DNA of 64,000 nt, from the NCBI GenBank assembly GCA_001800285.1, contig MGVC01000013.1:1-64000 (forward strand), in the 5' to 3' direction. Shown here piece after piece: positions 56,958-64,000 of the stretch (within the stretch, counting starts at the first letter, position 1; every line of letters begins with the position of its first letter). The notes under the pieces are model-generated. The model ran no database searches. It was given only the letters and a program-made list of their open reading frames with translations, and was not told the origin of the DNA. The position numbers and the translations under genes were made by a program. This stretch comes from Elusimicrobia bacterium RIFOXYA2_FULL_39_19. GTDB taxonomy: Bacteria; Elusimicrobiota; Endomicrobiia; CG1-02-37-114; XYA2-FULL-39-19.

Positions 56958-58079
56958 TCAGATTTTAACTGAAAACTCCTTTACAGTATTTATTACTTTT
57001 GAAATATCACTATCTGTCATGTCAGGGTATAATGGTAATGTAACAATTTCTTTCCATACACTTTCTGCTACTGGCAATTTTCTATAATATGGTTTGTAAA
57101 CATCATAAAGATGATTTGGAAAATAATGAACACTAGTAGATATATCTTTTGAAGCCAAGTATTCTGTAAAAGCATCTCTTTTATCTTTTGCAATTTTTAC
57201 TACGTAATTATGATTTGCACTATCAATACCGGCTTTTTCTATAGGTGTTTTTAACCAATGAATTGAAGCAAATTCCTTATTATATATCCGTGTTATTTCT
57301 TTACGTCTGCGGTTTGTATATTCCAATTTTTCCAATTGTACTAAGCCTAAGACAGCCATTATATCATTCATATGACATTTATAACCTATTTCTTCAACGG
57401 TGTAATACCATGAATATTTTTTATCAATTTCATTTCTACTCCAAGTGTCTTTATCTATACCAAGCCAACGAAGTGAACGTAATTTTTTTGCCCATTTATC
57501 GTCATTTAAAGTAATCATACCACCATCTCCACAGGCAAGATTTTTAACTGCATGAAAACTGAAACAACCAATGTTGCCAATTGAACCCAACATACGTTTT
57601 TTATAGGATCCGCCACATCCATGAGCACAATCTTCTATCACAACAATCCCTTTTGATGTTGCTATATTCATTATTTCATCCATATCACAAGAATGACCGC
57701 CGTAATGAACAACCAATATTGCTTTTGTTTTATTGGTAATTAATTTTTTAACGCTATTTGGATCGATATTTAGTGTATCTTGTTGTATGTCAGCAAAAAC
57801 AGGTGTAGCTTTTGAATACAATATAGCATGATTTGAAGAAACAAACGTCATTGGGGATGTTATAACTTCACTACCTTCAATATTGAGAATAGTTAATGCT
57901 AAATGTAAAGCAGCTGTACAGGAATTTACTCCAATCGAATGTTTTACTCCAATAAACTCTGAAAATTTATCTTCAAACTCCTTTGTCTTAGGACCTAATC
58001 CAATCCAGCCAAGTTTAAATATTTCCCTCAAAGCGTTAATTTCACGTTCATCATAAGATGGTTTGAATACTGGAATCAT
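56958..58079 (-). CDS. DegT/DnrJ/EryC1 aminotransferase (4 of 4)
   Basis: The 373-residue PLP enzyme has NSCTAALHL at 52-60, VVIEDCAHG at 146-154 and lysine K179 in SFHAVKNLACGDGG. It differs from the other three DegT proteins in several motifs (SCTAAL instead of SGTDAL, ACGDGG after the lysine), so it is from another branch and may act on a different sugar, with no dehydrogenase or epimerase next to it. It begins the AT-rich stretch together with the GT4 and beta-helix genes. The ribosome binding site AAGGAG is well placed. Confidence 0.88.
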   Translation of the reverse strand: MIPVFKPSYDEREINALREIFKLGWIGLGPKTKEFEDKFSEFIGVKHSIGVNSCTAALHLALTILNIEGSEVITSPMTFVSSNHAILYSKATPVFADIQQDTLNIDPNSVKKLITNKTKAILVVHYGGHSCDMDEIMNIATSKGIVVIEDCAHGCGGSYKKRMLGSIGNIGCFSFHAVKNLACGDGGMITLNDDKWAKKLRSLRWLGIDKDTWSRNEIDKKYSWYYTVEEIGYKCHMNDIMAVLGLVQLEKLEYTNRRRKEITRIYNKEFASIHWLKTPIEKAGIDSANHNYVVKIAKDKRDAFTEYLASKDISTSVHYFPNHLYDVYKPYYRKLPVAESVWKEIVTLPLYPDMTDSDISKVINTVKEFSVKI

Positions 58080-58094
58080 ATAAGTCTCCTTGGT

Positions 58095-59243
58095 TTATTG
58101 ATTTGTTTTATATTGTTTTAATAATAAATTATGCATATCTTTGATAATTGTTTCCCACAGAAATAGTTTTTCACATCTCAGTTTGGCGACCTCAGCAATT
58201 TTATTTCTTAAAATATCATTCTTTAGTATTATTCTTAATTTAGATGATAAATCTTCAATATTTTCAGATTTAAATAAAAATCCCGAATTACCATTATCAA
58301 GTATATATTGAGCACACCCTGCATCCGATGATACAATAGGAATACCTAAATACATAGCTTCTAATAATACTATTCCAAAACTTTCGTGTCTAGACGGAAA
58401 ACAAAACACCTCAGATTCAAGATACTTTTTTAGCAAATTATCTCCAGTCAAATGATTAGTAAATGTGACTCTATTTTCAAGTCCATGCTTTTTTATTAAA
58501 ACCTGTGTATTTTTATAATAATCTGAATCTAATAAATCCCCTATTGCCTCTATTCTCCATTCTGGAAATTCATTTTTTATTAAACTAAATGCTTTTATAA
58601 GTAAATCTATTCCCTTTCTTGGAATTATTTGACCTGCCATCATTATTTTTTTATGTTTTTTTATATTTTGTATATTAAATTTTGGTGTTAGTATTTCTGG
58701 ATTAATGCCATCGGGAATAATACTTATTTTACTTTTCATATATGGGTATTGTTTTAAAAGTCTTTCCGCAGATTCTGGAGATTCACTTATTAGAATATTA
58801 GCTGTGTGTGAAATTATTTTAGGTATCAATTTCAACTCACCTATTATTGGTTTATAAAGTTTAAATATTAATGGGACTTCAGGTGTCCATGTTCTTCCAG
58901 GATTATCAAGTTTAATCATAATAATGCTTTTTTTCGAAAAACAACGGTATATTAAAGACAATATAGCTGTATTTAGCGTCAAGTGATACATATAAAAACA
59001 ATCAATATTCTTTATATTTCTAATTATGTAAAAAAACAAACCAAAATAAATTGACAAAATATTAAATTTGGATTTTTTTATTACCTTAACACCATAAAAA
59101 TCATTGAAATATTTATTTGTTTCACAATTATTTGTTAATAGTGTCACATCATGACCCATTTTAACAAGCCAAGCTGGAATTTGACCCCCATCTTTTTGAA
59201 TACCAATACTCGGAAAATTTGGGAATAATAAAACTATCTTCAT
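58095..59243 (-). CDS. GT4 family glycosyltransferase
   Basis: The 382-residue GT-B enzyme has an N-terminal domain with FPNFPSIGIQKDGGQIPAWL region, ISIIPDGINPEIL near 173-185, KIMMAGQIIPRKGIDLLIKA near 198-217, and the donor-binding SRHESFGIVLLEAMYLGIPIVSSD near 283-306 with both glutamates. It is complete. The gene is strikingly AT-rich: two sampled 60-base lines (58621-58680 and 59041-59100) have only 11 G+C each, against about 20 in genes near 45 kb. It abuts the beta-helix acyltransferase gene without a gap. Confidence 0.9.
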   Translation of the reverse strand: MKIVLLFPNFPSIGIQKDGGQIPAWLVKMGHDVTLLTNNCETNKYFNDFYGVKVIKKSKFNILSIYFGLFFYIIRNIKNIDCFYMYHLTLNTAILSLIYRCFSKKSIIMIKLDNPGRTWTPEVPLIFKLYKPIIGELKLIPKIISHTANILISESPESAERLLKQYPYMKSKISIIPDGINPEILTPKFNIQNIKKHKKIMMAGQIIPRKGIDLLIKAFSLIKNEFPEWRIEAIGDLLDSDYYKNTQVLIKKHGLENRVTFTNHLTGDNLLKKYLESEVFCFPSRHESFGIVLLEAMYLGIPIVSSDAGCAQYILDNGNSGFLFKSENIEDLSSKLRIILKNDILRNKIAEVAKLRCEKLFLWETIIKDMHNLLLKQYKTNQ

Positions 59244-59927
59244 TTATTTCCTTTCTTTTATAACCTTTGCTGGAACACCTACGGCAATACTGTAAGGAGG
59301 AATACTTTTTACAATTACAGCACCAGCACCAATTACTGAACCTTTGCCTATTGTAACACCTGGACAAACAACCGCATTAGAACCTATCCATACATCATCT
59401 TCAATAATAACTTTTTCCATTTTTGCATTTTGTTCAATAATTAATTTATTTTTGTTTTCGTAATTGTGTTGATATGAAGTAACAATAACTCCAGGTGCTA
59501 TGAGGACATTGTTGCCAATAGTGATTTCTCCACATCCGTAAAAACAGCAATGATTATTTATATAAACGTCATTTCCTATGAATATTTTTGAAGTTTCAAA
59601 GTCGCCTGTAAAAAAAATACATCCTTGTCGTATCCATGTATTGTTTCCTATTTTGATCCCTTTGCCTTTTTTACCACTTTCAAAAGAGACATTTTTTTCT
59701 ATTACAATTTTATTTCCTAGTTCTATGTTAACCGGACATATTAAATTCATATTGCCATAATACATAATTCCTTTGCCTGTTTTCTTGATTAAAAAGCCAT
59801 AATAACCTTCTTTAATGAAAAAATACAATCTTTTCATAATTTTATTTGAGATAGTAATTTCTAATAATGATAAAAAATAACCTGCACCGTATAATAAATA
59901 ACTTACTATTATTTTAGATAAATTCAT
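59244..59927 (-). CDS. Left-handed beta-helix acyltransferase
   Basis: The 227-residue protein has a hydrophobic N-terminal helix (about 5-25) and then hexapeptide repeats over about 60-215. It carries VTSYQHNYENKN near 154-165, containing the catalytic histidine, and the family's closing segment GAGAVIVKSIPPYSIAVGVPAK near 200-221. Such enzymes O- or N-acetylate sugars. The class is that of WcaF/Maa-like acetyltransferases. It is not part of a recognisable amino-sugar pathway here, so O-acetylation of the polymer is the more likely role. It shares the AT-rich composition of its neighbours. Confidence 0.86.
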   Translation of the reverse strand: MNLSKIIVSYLLYGAGYFLSLLEITISNKIMKRLYFFIKEGYYGFLIKKTGKGIMYYGNMNLICPVNIELGNKIVIEKNVSFESGKKGKGIKIGNNTWIRQGCIFFTGDFETSKIFIGNDVYINNHCCFYGCGEITIGNNVLIAPGVIVTSYQHNYENKNKLIIEQNAKMEKVIIEDDVWIGSNAVVCPGVTIGKGSVIGAGAVIVKSIPPYSIAVGVPAKVIKERK

Positions 59928-59937
59928 ATCTCATACC

Positions 59938-60969
59938 TCATTTTTTTACTTCTGCCCAGATAATAATTGATGCTGTTTGCTTGAAAAAAGCTAAAACATA
60001 GCCTATCGGTATTAATATCAACCTAAGCACAGTATTTTTATCCGGGTCAAAATATTTTCTTAGTTTTGGATATTTGCATTTTGTTAAGTAATCCCAAAGA
60101 TATGGTGCAGTTGGGATAACCTTTCTTGGGTCAGCAGGATAAAGTTCTTTAACAACATTAAACCCATGTTTACGCAATGTGTTTTTTAAAAATTCAGGAG
60201 TAAAGTGGAAGTAATGCCTTGGCGGGTCCCATCCCAACCAATATTTACCTAGAATAATCCGCTCTAAACTGGAAACATTTGGCACATCAATGGTAATTAA
60301 TCCGCCTTTTTTAAGTATTCTTTTTGTTTCATTAAGGTTTTCAAAAAGATCAGGCAAGTGCTCTAAAACATGAGAGTAATTTACTATATCAAAATAATTA
60401 TCTGGGTATTTAGCTTCATTTAAATCACAGGATTTTATGTTTAATCCTACTTCTTTTGACCATTCTGATGCTTTTTGGCTTGGTTCAACACCATGTGTAT
60501 CAAACCCTAGCTCTTTTAGTTTATACAGAAGTGTTCCACTCCCGCAACCAACATCAAGCACTCTTCCATTACCCACAAAAGGCGGCAGATAGTACCCAAT
60601 TTGATGTTGAAATATTATTGCAATAAACTTAAGCAATGGTTTTATAATAGGAGTTTGAGGATAATCTGTTACATTGTAGCCATAGATTTCTTTCAAAACT
60701 GCTTTTTTTAATAGGTTTGTCAGTTTCTTTTTAAATGATTTAGAATTTGAGATAAAACTTGATGTATCAAAAGGCTGGTAGGAGTAATAATCTCCCGTAT
60801 AATATTTTCCTATTTCATCTTTTGATATTTGCGGGCATGTATAAATTATACCACAGGACGGACATTTAGCAATTTCAAAGTATTCGTTTTTAAATACCCT
60901 TTCTTTTATTCTGTGAATTATAACCGTTTTTGGGTCATTACAGTATTTACAGGTGATGTATTTTTTCAT
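59938..60969 (-). CDS. Zinc-ribbon SAM-dependent methyltransferase
   Basis: The 343-residue protein starts with a four-cysteine zinc ribbon (C7-x2-C10 ... C36-x2-C39) and then a class I methyltransferase domain (RVLDVGCGSGTLLYKL at 136-151, VNYSHVLEHLPDL near 210). The C-terminal part ends with a hydrophobic stretch (LILIPIGYVLAFF). This plan is common in polysaccharide loci where the enzyme methylates a sugar or acts with a radical SAM partner; the target is unknown. It overlaps the next methyltransferase gene by four bases. Confidence 0.85.
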   Translation of the reverse strand: MKKYITCKYCNDPKTVIIHRIKERVFKNEYFEIAKCPSCGIIYTCPQISKDEIGKYYTGDYYSYQPFDTSSFISNSKSFKKKLTNLLKKAVLKEIYGYNVTDYPQTPIIKPLLKFIAIIFQHQIGYYLPPFVGNGRVLDVGCGSGTLLYKLKELGFDTHGVEPSQKASEWSKEVGLNIKSCDLNEAKYPDNYFDIVNYSHVLEHLPDLFENLNETKRILKKGGLITIDVPNVSSLERIILGKYWLGWDPPRHYFHFTPEFLKNTLRKHGFNVVKELYPADPRKVIPTAPYLWDYLTKCKYPKLRKYFDPDKNTVLRLILIPIGYVLAFFKQTASIIIWAEVKK

Positions 60970-61772
60970 TTGGCACCTTTTTTTAATGCTTTAAATGTTA
61001 ATCCGCAGGCTAATCCGGGAAACAGCAGGCCTAACATTTGTGTAACTTTACTGCGTACTATAAGAGCAGGATAATCTTTTTTATAGGTGCTAAAAGTTAA
61101 TATTTTCAGCAAAAACTTTAATCCGGGATTTCCGCCATGAAAAAGTATACCTAACACCCGGAATAGTTTTTCAGAATTCATATACCAGCCGGTAGCAATG
61201 ACTCGAGTTACATCAAACCCATAATTTTTTAAAAGCCGATTCATGCTTCTTTTAGAAAACTGCCTTATATGCTCAAAATTGTAAGGATATTCAATAAAAC
61301 TGCATTGTAAACCAAATAACATTTCTATTCTTGACTTCAGGCAGAATAAATTAGGAATACCTATTATCACAAAACCGCCGATTTTTAATACTCTGTACAT
61401 CTCTTTTATAACGTTTTCCGGAAAAAAAAGGTGTTCCAGTACATCTGCGCATATTATGATGTCAAATGATGCATCCGGATAAGGCAACTCTTTTTCAATG
61501 TCACATTGTATTGCATCTACTTCGGCTTCTTTAGCTTTTTTTATGTTAGCCTCTGAAATATCTATACCTTTTATTTCGTCTCCTGGTAATCTGTATAATG
61601 TTGATACCCAGCCGTTGTTACAACCAATGTCCAGTATCTTCTGCCCGCCTTCTCTGCCAGCGTTCATCAGTTTAACAAAGCTTTCAAATTTATCGTGTGT
61701 TAGATAAACCTGTCTGCCCTGAGGGCTGTAAATATCCGCTGACTTTTCGTAATAGTTTTTAATTTCGGTCAT
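60966..61772 (-). CDS. SAM-dependent methyltransferase
   Basis: A 268-residue class I methyltransferase with KILDIGCNNGWVSTLYR at 45-61, KGIDISEANI near 68-77 and IIICADVLEHLFFPENVIKEMYRV near 110-133. A long C-terminal extension (about 90 residues) contains RGxPGLKFLLKILTF-like hydrophobic and basic stretches, suggesting membrane contact. It overlaps the B12 radical SAM gene before it and the zinc-ribbon methyltransferase after it by four bases each, so three possible modifying enzymes sit in a row. Target unknown. Confidence 0.84.
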   Translation of the reverse strand: MTEIKNYYEKSADIYSPQGRQVYLTHDKFESFVKLMNAGREGGQKILDIGCNNGWVSTLYRLPGDEIKGIDISEANIKKAKEAEVDAIQCDIEKELPYPDASFDIIICADVLEHLFFPENVIKEMYRVLKIGGFVIIGIPNLFCLKSRIEMLFGLQCSFIEYPYNFEHIRQFSKRSMNRLLKNYGFDVTRVIATGWYMNSEKLFRVLGILFHGGNPGLKFLLKILTFSTYKKDYPALIVRSKVTQMLGLLFPGLACGLTFKALKKGAK

Positions 61773-63169
61773 TTTTTATAAAAAAAATCAAATAAACTCA
61801 TTATTCCCATAAAGTTGCGTTTTATATCAAGTATGCTTTTAATAGTTTTTAACCTGCGCCATAAATAGCCCGGCCTGAAATAGAATTTCCGGTAAGACAG
61901 CTTGTGCGCTTTCATAAGAATTTCCTGAGACAACCCTTTTGGTATAAATACAGGAAACCATATAGTGTATTTTGACAGGTCTTTTATATTAAAATCACCA
62001 TATTGATTTACCACATCCCACAACTCTGTTCCTGGATAGGGCGTTAACAGCTGAAATTGGGCATAATCAGCGTTAATATCAACGGCAAGATTAATAGTAT
62101 CCATCATGCTTTCCCAGCTATCTTTAGGCAACCCCAGTATAAAAGTTCCCCTGGCTTCCATTCCTGCTTCATGGGTCCATTTAAAAGCATTTTTTATCTG
62201 TTCAATAGTAATTCCTTTTTTTATTTCATCTAAAACCATCTGATTTCCGGATTCTATGCCGTAGGATATATGCCAGCACCCGCTGTCTGCCATCTTTTTA
62301 ATTGTTTCTTTATCTACCAGGTTTACTCTCATCCAGCAGGACCACGATATTTTAAGAGGTTTAAGCATATCGCACAATTTAAACACCCAGGTTTTACTTA
62401 ATCCAAAGGTATCATCCCAGAACATTACTTCTTTTGCACTATACTTATCTTTTAAATGTGTTATTTCTGCTATTATATTTTCCGGTGTTCTTACAGTAAC
62501 GCGTTTTTTAAACACTTTTGAACATGAACAGAATGTACATTTATAGGGGCACCCTCTTCCGCACATAATAGAAAATGCCGGTAGATACTTATAATGCATT
62601 ACAGAAGGCTTATATATTTTCCAGTTCAGCAAATGCCTTGCAGGCAGAGGGAGGGCATTGAGATCCTGTATTCTTTCCTGAACAGGCGTAAATACGTGGG
62701 TTCCTTCTTTTTTGTAGACTATTCCTTTTACTGCTGAAATATCTGTCCCGGCTTCAAGGGCGGCCGTAAGCTCTACTATGGTTTTTTCCCCTTCGCCAAT
62801 TACTACAATATCAACATTTGTATCTGCAATTGAATCTTCAGGGCATGCAGTTGGGTGCGGACCGCCAAGTATAGTGGTTATCTTTGGGTTCAATTCTTTG
62901 GCTAATTTACATGTTGCCAGGGCACGGTAAAAGGTTGGGGTATAGGCAGTAATACCCAATATGTCCGGTTTCCATTCTGCCAAAGTCTTCTTAATATCAT
63001 CTATTGTTATATTAAGCGCGGCGCCGTCAATTATTTTCACTTCATGTTTATTTTCTAATACCGCGGCCAGATAAGCAAGACCTAAAGGAGGCAAATAAGA
63101 GCCTGCCCTGGCAAGTTTGCCGTATCTTTCTTCTCCCAACATTGGCGGAAACACAAGTAATATCCTCAT
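61769..63169 (-). CDS. B12-binding domain radical SAM protein (5 of 5)
   Basis: The 466-residue protein has a cobalamin-binding-like domain (RILLVFPPMLGEERYGKL at the start, ILGGPHPTACPED near 101-113, VIGEGEKTI near 123-131). The cluster motif is C207-x3-C211-x2-C214 (CGRGCPYKCTFC). The C-terminal helix is KFYFRPGYLWRRLKTIKS, matching those at 37278 and 49418. An ATG 21 bases upstream (63190) lies within the GT2 gene; the ATG at 63169 overlaps the GT2 stop as ATGA and has AAGGA before it, so it is preferred. Substrate unknown. Confidence 0.86.
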   Translation of the reverse strand: MRILLVFPPMLGEERYGKLARAGSYLPPLGLAYLAAVLENKHEVKIIDGAALNITIDDIKKTLAEWKPDILGITAYTPTFYRALATCKLAKELNPKITTILGGPHPTACPEDSIADTNVDIVVIGEGEKTIVELTAALEAGTDISAVKGIVYKKEGTHVFTPVQERIQDLNALPLPARHLLNWKIYKPSVMHYKYLPAFSIMCGRGCPYKCTFCSCSKVFKKRVTVRTPENIIAEITHLKDKYSAKEVMFWDDTFGLSKTWVFKLCDMLKPLKISWSCWMRVNLVDKETIKKMADSGCWHISYGIESGNQMVLDEIKKGITIEQIKNAFKWTHEAGMEARGTFILGLPKDSWESMMDTINLAVDINADYAQFQLLTPYPGTELWDVVNQYGDFNIKDLSKYTIWFPVFIPKGLSQEILMKAHKLSYRKFYFRPGYLWRRLKTIKSILDIKRNFMGIMSLFDFFYKK

Positions 63170-63867
63170 CTTATTTTCCTTAATCTCCATTTAAAAAGAT
63201 TTTTTAACATCTCAAATGATGCCAAAATGTTTATTTTTGATTTTCCTTCTTTTCTTTTTAAAAATGTTACGGGCACTTCTTTCATTTTACCTTTTAAAAC
63301 ACTTGTTTTGATAATAATTTCACTGTCTAAAAACCAGTCCTTTGATTCGGGTTGTATCCTTTCATACCAGGTTTTTTTAAATATTTTAGGATTACTGCCG
63401 TTATCTGTTATCGGCGAAGGAAATAAAATATGAAAAATAAAATGAAAGAACCTTGTGTTTAAAGTTCTTAATAAAGTGTCTTTTCTGTTTGTTCTTTTTC
63501 CCTGGCAGTATTCCAGGTCATTCATCCGGGCCTCGTTAAATACTTCATAAACATCATCCGCTGATATCTGCCGGTCTCCTACAGAATAACCTATAAAAAC
63601 ACCCTTTGCTGTTTTCAGGCCCTGAAGCACACCATGGCCATACCCCTGATTTACATCAACTTTAACTACTTTTATTTCCTTATTATTCTGCGACTGCCGG
63701 GCAAGAATTTCAGGGGTATTATCCTGTGATCCGTTGTTTACAGCTATCAATTCAAAGGTTAATTGCTTGTTTCTAAATGTATGAAGTATGTCATTGCATA
63801 CAAATTCTGCATTTTTTTCTTCGTTATAAAAGGGTATTACAAGTGAAAACTCTATATCAGGGTTCAT
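63166..63867 (-). CDS. GT2 family glycosyltransferase
   Basis: The 233-residue soluble enzyme has SLVIPFYNEEKNAE (8-21), VNNGSQDNT near 43-51 (with N in place of the usual D) and a SVGDRQISADD segment at the metal site in place of DxD. The tail (VPVTFLKRKEGKSKINILASFE) matches polyprenyl-phosphate GT2 enzymes. The altered metal-site residues are notable but not decisive. It shares four bases with the gene before it (ATGA) and with the radical SAM gene after it. Confidence 0.82.
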   Translation of the reverse strand: MNPDIEFSLVIPFYNEEKNAEFVCNDILHTFRNKQLTFELIAVNNGSQDNTPEILARQSQNNKEIKVVKVDVNQGYGHGVLQGLKTAKGVFIGYSVGDRQISADDVYEVFNEARMNDLEYCQGKRTNRKDTLLRTLNTRFFHFIFHILFPSPITDNGSNPKIFKKTWYERIQPESKDWFLDSEIIIKTSVLKGKMKEVPVTFLKRKEGKSKINILASFEMLKNLFKWRLRKIR

Positions 63868-64000
63868 GGTTTTGAAAACCTTATTTTGATAATTTCCATA
63901 ATGATTTTTAATGTGTGTGACCAGGGTTTCAGTTTTGTATCCATATCACAAGCCCATTGCACGGGAAATTCTTTGATTTTATAACCAAGTTTTTTTGCAT
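63864..64000 (-). CDS. GT2 glycosyltransferase, C-terminal end only (cut by window edge)
   Basis: The last 45 codons of a gene running in from beyond the right edge. The sequence GYKIKEFPVQWACDMDTKLK followed by a hydrophobic/basic helix and RFSKP is the usual tail of GT2 polyprenyl-phosphate sugar transferases. Its stop overlaps the ATG of the next gene (ATGA), so the operon continues past the window. The catalytic part is not visible. Confidence 0.65.
   Translation of the reverse strand, partial: AKKLGYKIKEFPVQWACDMDTKLKPWSHTLKIIMEIIKIRFSKP

Noticed and set aside
18235-64000. Classical O-antigen cluster with Wzx/Wzy or ABC export
   Set aside because: No flippase, polymerase or ABC transporter gene is seen in this window. 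They could lie beyond the right edge.

Overview
The window is a low-GC (roughly one third G+C by eye) stretch of bacterial chromosome. Nearly every real gene lies on the minus strand; the one clear plus-strand gene is a transposase. A nucleotide-heptose pathway, a GT9 heptosyltransferase-like enzyme and many membrane glycosyltransferases suggest a Gram-negative-type cell envelope. Gene content and style (many B12-binding radical SAM proteins next to GT39/GT2 enzymes, scattered palindromic intergenic repeats) recall uncultivated lineages such as Elusimicrobiota or Omnitrophota. That placement is a guess: no rRNA or other marker gene is present. I saw no tRNA, rRNA, CRISPR array or prophage.

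Region 1 (1-6.9 kb) is a patchwork of small genes: a cysteine-cluster protein, a flavin reductase-like protein with a G9 tract at its start, a small membrane protein, a class II Fic protein with palindromic sites upstream, a HEPN/nucleotidyltransferase module flanked by 27-bp direct repeats, a YdeI-family protein, and a broken membrane/winged-helix gene. Repeats fill the gaps. Positions 1-169 show nothing I recognise.

Region 2 (6.6-17.5 kb) is a type I restriction-modification island. In transcription order it runs hsdM, a DUF4062-HATPase-winged-helix protein, a 106-codon ORF, a remnant copy of the hsdM 3' end, a membrane-anchored protein gene, hsdS, an AlbA_2-HATPase-winged-helix protein, hsdR and a small membrane protein. 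A 1,554-bp insertion sequence with perfect 20-bp terminal repeats and a 6-bp target duplication splits the membrane-protein gene. Removing it restores one 192-codon reading frame. A sigma70-type promoter precedes hsdM.

Region 3 (17.5-64 kb) begins with a GNAT acetyltransferase. Then comes about 46 kb of tightly packed surface-polysaccharide genes running through the right edge. It holds five GT39-like membrane glycosyltransferases, seven complete GT2 enzymes plus one cut by the edge, three GT4-like enzymes, one GT9, four DegT aminotransferases, five B12-binding radical SAM proteins, two SPASM-type radical SAM proteins, three methyltransferases, two left-handed beta-helix acyltransferases and an asparagine-synthase-type amidotransferase. 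Two pathways can be read from it. One converts sedoheptulose-7-phosphate to NDP-heptose (split transketolase, GmhA, an HldE-like enzyme with its two domains in reversed order, an HD hydrolase and a deoxyhypusine-synthase-like protein). The other resembles the Wlb/Wbp route to a 2,3-diamino-uronic acid (dehydrogenase, aminotransferase, N-acetyltransferase). No flippase, polymerase or ABC exporter is visible. Three recognisable promoters divide the block, and a dispersed palindromic repeat occurs twice in its gaps. The part around 56-60 kb is clearly more AT-rich than the rest and may be a later acquisition.
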